Positions 9,998-21,356 are shown, counted from the first letter of the stretch. The stretch is DNA of 64,000 bases from Sarcophilus harrisii (GCF_902635505.1 NC_045429.1:427517669-427581668), one strand, 5' to 3'. Notes: generated by a model not told the origin, from the letters alone. Made by a program: numbers and translations.

Positions 9998-11673
9998 AGC
10001 AATATTGTTTTTAAATTTAATTTTATTTTTTAAATAATTATAACTTTTTATTTACAGAACCCATGCCTGAGTAATTTTTTACAACATTATCCCTTGTACT
10101 CACTTCTGTTCTGACTTTTCCCCTCCCTCTCTCCATCCTCTCCCCAGATAGGGCAGTCCTATAATTTAAATTGTCACAGTATATCCTAGATAAATATTTA
10201 GGAACTGAACAGTTCTCTTGTTGCCGGAAGAATTGTTCAGAAGGTAAAAAATAACCGGAGGAAAAACCAAAATAAAATTTCATTCATTTCCCAGTGTTCT
10301 TTCTTTGGGTGTAGCTGCTTCTTCCATCACTGATCAATTCAAACTAGTTAGATCTTTTTTTGTCAAAGAAATCCACTTCCCATCAGAATCCATCCTCCTT
10401 CTTGTTGAGTTATAATGATCTCCTGGTTCTTTTCATTTCATAGCATTAGTTTATGTAAGTCTCTCCAAGCCTCTCTGTATTCACCCTGCTGGATTTTTTT
10501 AAAACAATAATATTCACAACATTCATATACCAAATTTACCAGCCATTCTCAATTCATGGATCCATTCATTTTCAGTTTCTAACTACAAACAGGGCTGCCA
10601 AAACATTTTGGCCAATACAGGTCCTTTCCCTTCTTTTAGTACTCTTTGGGGTATAAACCCGTAGTAATGCTGGATCAAAGGGTATGCAAGTTTGATAACT
10701 TTTGGGGAATAACCGATTGCTTCAGAATGGTTGGATCCATTCCAAACCACCAACAATGTATCAGGTGTCCCAGTTTTCCCAATCCCCCAATATTCATTTT
10801 TTTTTCCCCTCAGCCACTCTAAGGTTGTAGTGGTATCTCAGAGTTTCTTAATTTGCATTTCTGATTAATAATGACTTGGACATTTTTCATATGACTAGAA
10901 ATGTTTTAATTTCATCATCTGTTGTCTTTATTTTGACCATTTATCAATTGGAGAAACTTGATTTTTCTGTTGGTTTGTGGTGATAAAAATGTGGGATTTA
11001 TGGGGATTTTTTTGTACCCTGCAACGCTAAATTAATGAATTATTTTAATAGCTTTTTTAGTAGAATCTCTGGGGGTTCTCGTATCTATCATTTGGTACTT
11101 GCTGCTTTATAATATAGTTTTATATCAGGTACAGCTAGGCCACCTTCATTTGATTTTTTTTCCATTAATCCCTTGAGATCCTCGACCTTCTTTCTGTTCT
11201 TCCATATGAATTTTGTTGTTATTTTTTCTAGATCATTGTCTGATTGGTATAGCACTAAATAAATAGATTAGTTTAGGGAGTATTGTCATCTTTATTATAT
11301 TCGCGAGGCCTATCAAGAGCATTTAAAATTTTTCCAATTATTTAAATCTGATTTATTTTTGTGGAAAGTTTTTTTAATTTTGCTCCATAATTCTGACTTT
11401 CCTTTGGAGATGATTCCCAAATATTTTATGCTATCGACAGTTATTTTGAATGGAATTTCTTTGTATCTCTTGCTGTTGGATTTTGTTGGTGATGTATAAA
11501 AATGCTGAGAATTTATGGGGATTTATTTCGTACCCTGCAAATTTGGTAAAGTTATGAATTATTTCTAATAACTTTTTAGTAGAATCTCTGGGGTTCTCTA
11601 AGTATACCATCATATCATCTGCAAAGAGTGATAGTTTGGTTTCCTCATTACCTACTCTAATTTCTTTAATCTC

Positions 11674-12408
11674 TTACTCAACTCTTATTGCTGAGGCTAG
11701 TGTTTCTAATACAATATTGAATAATAATGGTGATAGTGGGCAACCTTGCTTCACTCCAGATCTTACTGGGAAAGGTAGTTTTTCCCCATTGCATATGATG
11801 CTTACCGATGGTTTTAAATATATGTTCCTGAATATTTTAAGGAAAAGTCCATTTATTCCTACCCTCTCAAGTGTTTTTATTAGGAATGGATGTTGGGTTT
11901 TATGAAATGCTTTTCCTGCATCTATTGTGATGATCATATGGTTTTTGTTAGTTTGCTTATTGACATAGTCAATTATGCTAATAGTTTTCCTAATATTGAA
12001 CCAGCCCTGCATTTCTGGTATAAATCCTACTTGCTCATAGTATATTATCCTGGGGATGATTTTCTGTAATCTTTTTGCTAATATTTTATTTAAGATTTTA
12101 GCATCAATATTCATTAGGGAGATTGGTCTATAATTTTCTTTCTCTGTTCTCAACCTACCTGGTTTAGGTGTCAGTACCATGTCTGTGTCATAAAAGGAAT
12201 TTAGTAGGACTCCTCCAATCTCTAATTTTTCAGATAGTTTATATAGCATTGGAGTTAATTGTTCCTTAAATGTTTGGTAGAATTCACATGTAAATCCATC
12301 TGGTCCTGGGGATTTTTTCTTAGGAAGTTGGTTAATAGCTTGTTCTATTTCTTTTTCTAAAATGGGACTGTTTAGTCTATTTACTTCTTCCTCTGTTAAT
12401 CTGGGCAA
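11674..12408 (-). pseudogene. L1 ORF2 reverse transcriptase core (fragment)
   Basis: A 244-codon open stretch covering the front half of the reverse transcriptase: [15 protein letters not shown], then [17 protein letters not shown] and [19 protein letters not shown]. The catalytic YxDD box is not inside this stretch. Downstream sequence at 11613-11431 (YLENPRDSTKKLLE, AGYEINPHKF) continues the domain in another frame. It is typical L1 RT at about half the normal domain length. Confidence 0.85.
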
Positions 12409-12836
12409 GCTCTATTTTTGAAGATATTTTTCCATTTCATTTAAGTTGTCGATAAGTTGGCATAAAGTTGGGCAAAGTAACTCCTAATTATTGCTCTAAT
12501 TTCCTCTTCGTTAGTGGTGAGTTCTCCCTTTTCATTTTTAAGACTAACAATATGATTTTCCTCTTTCCTTTTTAAAATCAGATTTACTAAGGGTTTGTCT
12601 ATTTTGTTGGTTTTTTCATAGAAGCAACTCTTAGTTTTATTAATTAATTCAATAGTTTTTACTTTCAATTTTTTGATCTCTCCTTTTATTTTAGAATTTC
12701 AAGTTTAGTATTTGACTGGGGTTTTAATTTGTTCCTTTTCTAGCATTTTTAGTTTTGCAAGCCATTCATTGACCTTCTCTTTCTCTATTTTATGAAGTAG
12801 GCCTCTAGATGTAAATTTCCCTTATTACCGCTTTGG

Positions 12837-13178
12837 CTACATCCCACACATTTGGTATGATGTCTCATTATTGTCATTTTCTTGGGTGAAGTTATTAATT
12901 ATGTCTATGATCTGCCGTTTCACCCAATCACTCTTTAGTATGAGATTATGTAGTTTCCAATTATTTTTTGGTCTATTTTCCCCTGGCTTTTTCTTGAATG
13001 TAATTTTCACTGCATCATGGTCTGAAAAGGATGCATTTACTACTTCTGCCTTACTGCATTTGAGTTTGAGGTTTTTATGTCCTAATATATGGTCAGTTTT
13101 TGTATAGGTTCCATGAACTGCTGAGAAGAAAGTGCACTCCTTTCTGTCTCCATTTAGTTTTCTCCAGAGATCTATCAT
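12837..13178 (-). pseudogene. L1 ORF2 endonuclease C-terminal part (fragment)
   Basis: A 113-codon stretch with MIDLWRKLN, the GTYTKTDHILGHKNL segment and FSDHDAVKITFK, the typical end of the L1 endonuclease domain (SDH catalytic motif). It lies in a different frame from 13462-13701, so at least one frame change separates them. Confidence 0.8.
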
Positions 13179-13461
13179 ATCTAACTTTTCTAGTACTGTA
13201 TTTATCTCTTTGACTCTTTCTTATTTATTTTGTGGTTTGATTTATCTAATTCTGAGAGTGCAAGATTGAGATCTCCCACTATTATAGTTTTGCTGTCTAT
13301 TTCTTCTTGCAGCTCTCTTAATTTCTCTTTTATGAATTGGATGCTACACCACTTGGTGCATATATGTTTAATATTGATATTGCTTCATTATCTATGCTAC
13401 CCTTTAGCAAGATATAGTACCCTTCCTTATCTCTTTTAATTAGATCAGTTTTTGCTTTTGC

Positions 13462-13701
13462 TTAATCTGAGATCAGGATGGCTACCCCTGCTTTTCTGAT
13501 TTCACCTGAAGCATAGTAGATTCTGCTCCAACTTTTTACCTTTACTCTGTATGTATCTCCCTGCTTCAGGTGTGTTTCCTGTAAACAACATATTGTAGGA
13601 TTCTGACTTTTCATCCATTCTGCTAAATGCTTCCTCTTTATGGGGGAGTTTACCCTGTTCACATTTATGATTAAAATTACCAATTCTGTATTACTTGCCA
13701 T
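13462..13701 (-). pseudogene. L1 ORF2 endonuclease N-terminus (fragment)
   Basis: A 79-codon open stretch starting M-A-S-N-T-E-L-V-I-L and containing NPTICCLQETHL, the apurinic-endonuclease signature of L1 ORF2 with its catalytic Glu in QETH. It ends at an in-frame stop after AGVAILISD. The domain resumes in other frames at 13178-12837 with SDHDAVKITF, the conserved SDH motif. This is part of the dead L1. Confidence 0.8.
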
Positions 13702-15789
13702 CTTATTAACCCCTATTTATGCTTTTCTCCCTTCATTCCCCCTTAACCCTCTCCCTAGTATTAAAGTTGTGAGCACCACTTGCTTCTCACAGCCCTCCCT
13801 TTTTAGTTTCCCTCCTCCCACCTTAGAGTTCCTCCCTCTATCTTACTCATTTTTCTCACAATTTCTGTATTCCCTTCTGCTTAAGCTTATTCCTTTCCTT
13901 TTCACTTTTCCCTTCCCACTTTTCATTGAGGTGGGAGAAGTTTCACCATAAGTCGAATATGTCTAAAATTTTTCTCTTTAAGCCAATTCTGATGGCAGTA
14001 ATATACACACTATATTCATCCCCCTCCATTCTTTCTCTCAGATACAATAGGTTTCCATTGCCTCTTCATGAGATGTAGTACTCCCACTTTACCCTTTTTC
14101 TGGTACAATGTCCTTTCCACCTCTAGTTTCTAGAACAAGGTATACATGTATTCTTTATACATCTTTACAGCAGAAATATAGTTCCCAAGATTTCTTTTTA
14201 TCTTTTTAGGTTTCTCTTGAGTTCTATAATTGTAGATCAAACTTTTTGTTAAATTCTGGTTTTTTCATCAAGAATAGGGCTTATTTCGTTGAATGTCCAT
14301 CTTCTTCCCTGGAAAAAGATGCTCATTCTGGCTGGGTAAGTTATTTTTGGTTGCATCCCGAGTTCCTTAGCCTTTCAGAATATCATATTCCAGGTCCTTC
14401 GACCCTTTAATGTGGATGTTGCTAAATCGCTCATTTTGTCAGAGAAGAATCAAAGACAAACTAGCAAAGAAAAAAAGAAAAAAAAACCCCAAAGGAATCT
14501 GCTTTTTTTTTTGGGGGGGGGAGGCTGGGTGGTGTTACCTCGCTTCCTCTACAGACTGTGGGGGGCAGCAGTGAGGCACTAGCAGGACAGCAATGGCTGT
14601 GCTGTGCCTGTGCTCTGAGACTCGGAGAGCATGCTGAGTCACTGTGGGGGAGGGGTAGCCAGATCCTGAGAGACCCTAGCTTTTTGGGGTTGTATTCTTC
14701 ACCCCCCGTGTTTTTAGCTTCTCTGCTGGGCTACTGGCTTGCTGCCAGGGCAAAGTATCCAATCCTGTAGCAAAGCTCTCCCTGCAGAGATGGCTGAGAT
14801 CACACCCCACCCCCCCTCCGGTCTGCTCACCTGTGAGCTGCCTGCTGCACTCTTGCTGCTGCTGCCTTGCCCTCAGCCTGTGCCCGATCTAAAACCGTCC
14901 CCGCCCTTGAGCAAAACCAGACTTTTCCTAGCGAATTTCAAGGATGTCTTCTCTTGGTAACTATTTGTGGGGTTTTTTTTTTCAGTCAAGCATTAATTCA
15001 GAAGCTTGTCATGAAATGAATTTTGAGAGAAAACACAGAGCTTACAGAGATGTGTGCCTCCTCTCTGCCATGTTGGCCAGAAGTCCCAGCAATATTGTTT
15101 TAAGAACAACTTTGAGTGAATAAATCATTTTGACTTTTATAAATAATCTAACCACAGACACATGAAGGAAGATTCTATCTGCACCCATAGGAATAATGAT
15201 TAATAGAAGTCTGTATCGAATGACATTACATGGAATACATATTTCTGCCTAATAGTTGCCATCTTTAGGGTGAGGGATGGACAAATTTACTTGATTACAT
15301 TACTATATATTTAAAAGGAATAGCAAGTTGTACATAATAGATTTGTGGGTTTATGTGCAGTTATCTCTTTTTATCATACTCTTTTATGGAAAGGTTTATT
15401 TTATTCCATAGATTTAAAGGAAACTAAATAAAAAACAAAAAAAAGTGGTTTTCTACTTGGAACAATACTAGATTATCTTACTCTTTTATGATGATCTTTG
15501 GGGAAGCTATAGATATATCTTTTGTTCATTGCCAAATTTGGGTTCATTTTTCATTATACATATACATATAATATGTATATGTTCATATGCATACAAACAC
15601 AGACACATCTTATATGTTTCCTATCTTCCATGAGTTTTTATCCATTTTTTTATGCTTGTGAGTTTTATTTCTTTTTTTTTTAGATTGCTTTTTGCCTTCT
15701 CATTCTTTGTCTTTTCTCTCTTCCTCTGCTGCAAATGCCTCCAAGGCTAAGTATCCTGCAACTGAGTAATGTGGGCACCCATTTGGATA

Positions 15790-16560
15790 CAAGTATGCAC
15801 TATATTATGTGTGAAGATTACCCCTGGATGAATTTTTTCATGACCTTTCTTTCAGGAAGATCATGACTCATCTCTTATAACTAGCTACCTGGTATTGCCT
15901 TCCACTCCTTCTCCAGTTTTCCAACTTTTATTTTCCACAGTTGGGCAGAATCAATACCTTTTGAGTATTATTTTGAAGCAGAGAAGATACACATCATATT
16001 ATTTGATAATCAATTGTTTATTGTCAATTATGTTGAAATTCAATTTTAAAAATTTACCAAATGTCCTATAACAATTAAGAGTCAATAATCTTGAATTTAT
16101 TATAGCCAATTAGAAGAGCTTCACGATAATAACATACATTTTCTCTTCCCTTCTCATAGATACCATTCTCTTAAGTGTAACGTTTGGTGAAAGGAAGAGG
16201 TAGTCTAAAATCAGAAGTTGAAGAAATTATTCTCTATATTTCAAATTTACAATAGTTTCTGAATGCACATTCTTTAATGTTGTTAGTGCCCACATTTTTG
16301 CTCTTTGGATCAAAATGGGAGACATTACTGTCTCTCAACTACCTCTTTTCGTCCGCTTCTGAGGGAGAAGGGCATAATTCCAAATTCTCTTAAAGATTGT
16401 TGGTTTTCTTATGAAAATACTCTAAGGAATAAGGGTTTTATCACCATTGTGAACTTCAAAAGTACTGAAGATGCTTCCCTGCTTTTATAGTCTTACTTCT
16501 TATTCCCACAGTATAGCATTCTATCTGGAACACAGGACTGGAAGTGCGATTTTAGAATTA
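15790..16560 (-). repeat. Paralogous 3' flank of unit B (possible 3' UTR)
   Basis: This block is clearly similar to 38780-39560 downstream of unit C. Shared stretches include TTATAACTAG, TTTATTGTCAATTAT and GGTAGTCTAAAATCAGA. A minus-strand AATAAA at 16022-16017 is conserved at the same place in unit C (39037-39032), about 1.1 kb past both stop codons. It could be a long 3' UTR or just flank carried along by the duplication. Confidence 0.55.
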
Positions 16561-16755
16561 AAGACCAGGAATCTATTCAACTATCTTTTAACTCCTTAGA
16601 GATTATTGATTGCCCATAATATCAATTCACAATCACAAAGGTGTTTCATAAATCGAGTTCTCAAATGAAGAACAGTACCATTGTTATACCAGACACCCCA
16701 AATACTTCATAATTTGGCTTTCCAATCAATCCCTGACTCTGTTTAGCTTCTTTCA

Positions 16756-16761
16756 TTTATT
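16756..16761 (-). terminator. Nearer AATAAA polyadenylation signal of unit B
   Basis: AATAAA on the minus strand about 335 bases past the exon 3 stop. It is the closest canonical signal and would give a short 3' UTR. The conserved signal at 16022-16017 is the alternative. Confidence 0.45.
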
Positions 16762-17094
16762 CCCCTCTTGATTAGCTAATCAAGTAATCAACAAGCTACA
16801 TTACTAAATGATATAGCTAAAAGAAATCAAAAGTAAGTAGGAAGAAAAGCATAAAATTCTACATAGAACAGAAGAATTTTTAAAAGGATTGTGCTAACCC
16901 CAGAAAAAAGTGTTATGATAAAGGACTGGGTCATATAATTGTCAAAAAGGCAGAGTGAAAAAATGAATAGGTCTCTCCCATAAGTGGATCCATATATCAA
17001 AGAAGAATCACAGAGGTATAGGATATAGGCCACCAAATCTGATTAACTAGAAGAGGGAGAACATGGATCCTTTAGGATTAGAAGGTGGCTACTC

Positions 17095-20000
17095 TTAGAA
17101 ATATTCCTGCTTTCTCTTCAGAGAAAGCTGATCTGAGCCATGTTCAGAGGCATGTTGCCCAGAGCTGGAGGACTGCTGGGAATGGGAACTATGACCTTGA
17201 CCTACATTAGATCCATGACCCCTATTGCTTGATGAGTGATCTGATCTTGACCCATGTTGACCAGAGCTAGATGACTGCCTAGAGCCTGAGCCTGAGCCTG
17301 AGCCTGAACCAGAGCCATGTTTCCCAGAGCTAGAGGACTGATGGGAACTATGTCCTCGATCTTGAGAAATTCCAGATTGCTCACCTGAGCTGGACCTATG
17401 TCTTCTCTGAGAGGAGGATTGAGCTGAGCCTGAGTCATGTCTCCCAGACCTAGAGGAATGGCCTGATCTTGAACCCTGTTGCCTAGAGCTTGAGGACTGA
17501 CCTGAGCCATATTCTGAGTCAGATTCAGAGCCAGAGTTAGAGCCTGAGCCAGAATCTGAGTGTGAGCCATGTTGGCCAGAGCTGGAGGACTGCTGGGTAT
17601 GGGAACTATGCCTTTGACCTCCAGTAGATCCATGACCCCTGTTGCTTGATGAATGATCTGATCTTGACCCATGTTGACCAGAGCTAGATGACTGTCTGGA
17701 GCCAGAGCCTGAGCCTGAACCTGAACCAGAGCCATGTTTCCCAGAACTAGAAGACTGATGGGAGCTGGAACTATGTCCTTGACCTTGGGAAGTTCCAGAT
17801 TGCTCAACTGAGCTGGACCTGTGATTTCTCTGAGAGGAGGAATGACCTGAGCCTGACTCATGTCTCCCAGACCTGGAAGAATGGTCTTTTCTCGACCCCT
17901 GGCGCTTAGAGCTTGAAGCTTGATATGAGCCATATTCTGAGCCAGAATCTGACTGTGAGCCATGTCGGCCAGAGCTAGAAAATTGCTGAAAACCGTAACT
18001 GTGACCTTGGCCTATATTAGATCCATGACCCCTATTGCTTGATGAATGATCTGATCTTGACCCATGTTGACCAGAGCTAGATGACTGCCTAGAGCCAGAG
18101 CCAGAATCTGAGTGTGAGCCATGTTGGCCAGAGCTGGAGGACTGCTGGGTATGGGAACTATGCCTTTGACCTCCAGTAGATCCATGACCCCTGTTGCTTG
18201 ATGAATGATCTGATCTTGACCCATGTTGACCAGAGCTAGATGACTGTCTGGAGCCAGAGCCTGAGCCTGAACCTGAACCAGAGCCATGTTTCCCAGAACT
18301 AGAAGACTGATGGGAGCTGGAACTATGTCCTTGATCTTGGGAAGTTCCAGATTGCTCACCTGAGCTGGACCTGTGATTTCTCTGAGAGGAGGAATGACCT
18401 GAGCCTGACTCATGTCTCCCAGACCTGGAAGAATGGTCTTTTCTAGACCCCTGGCGCTTAGAGCTTGAAGCTTGATCTGAGCCATATTCTGAGCCAGAAT
18501 CTGACTGTGACCCATGTCGGCCAGAGCTAGAAAACTGCTGAAAACCGGAACTGTGACCTTGGCCTATTTTAGATCCATGACCCCTATTGCTTGATGAATG
18601 ATCTGATCTTGACCCATGTTGACCAGAGCTAGATGAATGCCTAGAGCCAGAGCCAGAATCTGAGTGTGAGCCATGTTGGCCAGAGCTGGAGGACTGCTGG
18701 GTATGGGAACTATGCCTTTGACCGCCAGTAGATCCATGACCCCTGTTGCTTGATGAATGATCTGATCTTGACCCATGTTGACCAGAGCTAGATGACTGCC
18801 TAGAGCCAGAGCCAGAATCTGAGTGTGAGCCATGTTGGGCAGAGCTGGAGGACTGCTGGGTATGGGAACTATGCCTTTGACCTCCAGTAGATCCATGACC
18901 CCTGTTGCTTGATGAATGATCTGATCTTGACCCGTGTTGACCAGAGCTAGATGACTGTCTGGAGCCAGAGCCTGAGCCTGAACCTGAACTAGAGCCATGT
19001 TTCCCAGAACTAGAAGACTGATGGGAGCTGGAACTATGTCCTTGATCTTGGGAAGTTCCAGATTGCTCACCTGAGCTGGACCTGTGATTTCTCTGAGAGG
19101 AGGAATGACCTGAGCCTGACTCATGTCTCCCAGACCTGGAAGAATGGTCTTTTCTAGACCCCTGGCGCTTAGAGCTTGAAGCTTGATCTGAGCCATATTC
19201 TGAGCCAGAATCTGACTGTGAGCCATGTCGGCCAGAGCTTGAAGACTGCTGAGAACCGGAACTGTGACCTTGACCTATATTAGATCCATGACCCCTATTG
19301 CTTGATGAATGATCTGATCTTGACCCATGTTGACCAGAGCTAGATGAATGCCTAGAGCCAGAGCCAGAATCTGAGTATGAGCCATGTTGACCAGAGCCAG
19401 AGGACTGCTGGGAACTGGAACTATGCCCCTCTCTTACGGGAATATCTATCCTGCCATGTGAACCAAATCCACGTCCCTTTCTAGTAGATGACTGACCTAA
19501 TCCTGAGCCATACTGATTAGTGCTAGAGGACTGGCCAAAGCCTGCTTCAGTGTCAGAGTCATTATTCTTGGAACTTGAAGGCTGAATGGAGCTGAAACTA
19601 ATTACTCTACAAACCTGGCTTCCTGATTCTTCACCTGAGTTAGACCTATGTTTTCTCTGAGAGGAGATCTGACCTGATCCAGAGATGGAGGACTGCTGGG
19701 AATGGGAACTACGATCTTGACCTACATTAGATCCATGACCCCTGTTGCTTGATGAGTGATCTAATCTTGATCCATATTGACCAGAGCTAGATGATTGCCT
19801 AGAGCCAGAGCCAGAATCTGAGCTTGAGCCATGTTTTTTTGAGCTAGATGACTGTGAGCCAGAGCCAGAGCCAGAGCCAGAGCTTGAGCTGGAGCTAGAG
19901 CCATGTTTTCCTGAGCTGGAGGATTGATGGGAACTGGAATGATGTCCTTGATCTTGAGAAGTTTCAGATTGTTCACCTGAGCTGGACCTATGTCTTTCCT

Positions 20001-20979
20001 GAGAGGAGGAATGAGTGATGCTGGAACCATGTCTTCCAGAGCTGGAATGACCTGATCTAGACCCCTGGTGCTTGGAGCTTGAAGTTTGACCTGAGCCAGA
20101 TTCTGAGCCAGAATCTGAGTGTGAGTCATGTTGGCCAGAGCTGGAAGACTGCTGGGAATGGGAACTATGACCTTGACCTACATTAGATCCATGACCCCTA
20201 TTGCTTGATGAGTGATCTGATCTTGACCCATGTTGACCAGAGCTAGATGACTGCCTAGAGCCTGAGCCTGAGCCTGAGCCTGAACCAGAGCCATGTTTCC
20301 CAGAGCTAGAGGACTGATGGGAACTATGTCCTCGATCTTGAGAAATTCCAGATTGCTCACCTGAGCTGGACCTATGTCTTCTCTGAGAGGAGGATTGAGC
20401 TGAGCCTGAGTCATGTCTCCCAGACCTGGAGGAATGGCCTGATCTTGAACCCTGTTGCCTAGAGCTTGAGGACTGACCTGAGCCATATTCTGAGTCAGAT
20501 TCAGAGCCTGAGCCAGAATCTGAGTGTGAGCCATGTTGACCAGAGCTGGAGGACTGCTGGGTATGGGAACTATGCCTTTGACGTCCAGTAGATCCATGAC
20601 CCCTGTTGCTTGATGAATGATCTGATCTTGACCCATGTTGACCAGAGCTAGATGACTGTCTGGAGCCAGAACTTCTTGTGCTTGAGGACCGAGGGTTACT
20701 GAAACTTTCTCCTTCTTCAGAAGTTGCTGATGGGCCCTTTTTTCTAGATTCATTTTTTCTTTTTTTCAATCCATCTGCTTCTCCCCCTTTTTGTTCTTCC
20801 TCTTCTCCTTCAGTCTGATCCTCATGATGATGATGAAAATATTCTTCCTTGAAGGTTTTGTTGAATGCCATTGTCAGCTTGAATATCATCAACAAAAACT
20901 CAGTAAAATCTATTCTTCTGTTACGATCATGATCCATATTAAGCATGAAGACATCCACAGTATCAGCATCTCCTGGATT
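17095..20979 (-). CDS. S100 fused-type protein B, exon 3 (EF-hand 2 and tandem repeats)
   Basis: This is the main coding exon of a filaggrin/hornerin-type structural protein of the cornifying epithelium. The acceptor is the TGTACAG before 20979; phase 0 is set by exon 2 ending in Lys. It gives residues 45-1338 with no break. Residues 60-71 form a canonical EF-hand loop (D60, D62, N64, D68, E71) followed by FTEFLLMIFKLTMAFNK, very like human filaggrin-2 and hornerin. Then comes a short charged head with HHHHED and an EEEEQK run. The rest is Ser/Gly/His/Arg/Gln-rich repeats: 11 copies of an HGSRSDHSSSNRGHGS-type motif, in long units of about 393-402 bp and short ones of about 153-159 bp. A less repetitive island lies at about residues 470-560. 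The C-terminus is SLKRKQEYF. The family (HRNR / FLG2 / FLG) is well supported; one-to-one orthology is not. Confidence 0.88.
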   Translation of the reverse strand, partial: NPGDADTVDVFMLNMDHDRNRRIDFTEFLLMIFKLTMAFNKTFKEEYFHHHHEDQTEGEEEEQKGGEADGLKKRKNESRKKGPSATSEEGESFSNPRSSSTRSSGSRQSSSSGQHGSRSDHSSSNRGHGSTGRQRHSSHTQQSSSSGQHGSHSDSGSGSESDSEYGSGQSSSSRQQGSRSGHSSRSGRHDSGSAQSSSQRRHRSSSGEQSGISQDRGHSSHQSSSSGKHGSGSGSGSGSGSRQSSSSGQHGSRSDHSSSNRGHGSNVGQGHSSHSQQSSSSGQHDSHSDSGSESGSGQTSSSKHQGSRSGHSSSGRHGSSITHSSSQERHRSSSGEQSETSQDQGHHSSSHQSSSSGKHGSSSSSSSGSGSGSGSQSSSSKKHGSSSDSGSGSRQSSSSGQYGSRLDHSSSNRGHGSNVGQDRSSHSQQSSISGSGQISSQRKHRSNSGEESGSQVCRVISFSSIQPSSSKNNDSDTEAGFGQSSSTNQYGSGLGQSSTRKGRGFGSHGRIDIPVREGHSSSSQQSSGSGQHGSYSDSGSGSRHSSSSGQHGSRSDHSSSNRGHGSNIGQGHSSGSQQSSSSGRHGSQSDSGSEYGSDQASSSKRQGSRKDHSSRSGRHESGSGHSSSQRNHRSSSGEQSGTSQDQGHSSSSHQSSSSGKHGSSSGSGSGSGSRQSSSSGQHGSRSDHSSSNRGHGSTGGQRHSSHTQQSSSSAQHGSHSDSGSGSRQSSSSGQHGSRSDHSSSNRGHGSTGGQRHSSHTQQSSSSGQHGSHSDSGSGSRHSSSSGQHGSRSDHSSSNRGHGSKIGQGHSSGFQQFSSSGRHGSQSDSGSEYGSDQASSSKRQGSRKDHSSRSGRHESGSGHSSSQRNHRSSSGEQSGTSQDQGHSSSSHQSSSSGKHGSGSGSGSGSGSRQSSSSGQHGSRSDHSSSNRGHGSTGGQRHSSHTQQSSSSGQHGSHSDSGSGSRQSSSSGQHGSRSDHSSSNRGHGSNIGQGHSYGFQQFSSSGRHGSQSDSGSEYGSYQASSSKRQGSRKDHSSRSGRHESGSGHSSSQRNHRSSSVEQSGTSQGQGHSSSSHQSSSSGKHGSGSGSGSGSGSRQSSSSGQHGSRSDHSSSNRGHGSTGGQRHSSHTQQSSSSGQHGSHSDSGSGSNSGSESDSEYGSGQSSSSRQQGSRSGHSSRSGRHDSGSAQSSSQRRHRSSSGEQSGISQDRGHSSHQSSSSGKHGSGSGSGSGSGSRQSSSSGQHGSRSDHSSSNRGHGSNVGQGHSSHSQQSSSSGQHASEHGSDQLSLKRKQEYF

Positions 20980-21356
20980 CTGTACAAAAACAAGATGCAA
21001 AAATACTTCCAATGCATCTGAAATGACTACATCCCCAATAAATGAAGGTGTGTTAGGCACTGGTGCATGTAGTTGTACCTAGATGGACTCTAATAAGTCC
21101 CTGCTACCCTGCTGTTACTCTGTTCAATGTCCGTAGACAGTCATATTTAGGGAACAAATAGCATTAGTTATTAGGTGGGAATTCTGTTGAGCAAGAGAAT
21201 GAGTATATATAAGACACAATTTATGGAAGTATGATGATTTCAACAGAAACAATAGGTTAAATTTGTATCAAGTCTTTGGGAATCACCAATCAACAAATAT
21301 GATTGACTTTCCTCTTCATCTTGTCATGGCCCTTTGAAAACTACTGAATGTGTAGT

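Larger units (their letters stand above)
10012..15087 (-). mobile_element. L1 retrotransposon with intact 5' end and 14-bp TSDs
   Basis: A 5.08-kb L1 in reverse orientation. It is bounded by perfect direct repeats AGCAATATTGTTTT at 9998-10011 and 15088-15101. Its 5' end starts GGGACTTCTGGCCAACATGG and runs through a GC-rich 5' UTR (about 15087-14530). A partial ORF1-side segment lies at about 14440-13950, ORF2 endonuclease at 13701-12840 and reverse transcriptase at 12410-11430, followed by the 3' UTR to 10012. Most of ORF1 and the end of ORF2 are missing. ORF2 carries several stops and frame changes, so the copy is dead. Confidence 0.85.

Noticed and set aside
13640-13951. Plus-strand open frame of 103 codons, rich in Pro, Leu and Phe
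   Set aside because: It is antisense to the L1 ORF2 start and the purine-rich stretch before it.
17202-20753. Five open frames of 120-250 codons on the minus strand
   Set aside because: They lie inside exon 3 of gene B in another frame and follow from the same tandem repeats; the S100-linked frame is the real one.
17095-20979. Regularly spaced direct repeats that could suggest a CRISPR-like array
   Set aside because: They are long, variable, coding repeats of 50-134 residues in a eukaryotic gene, without unique spacers of constant length.
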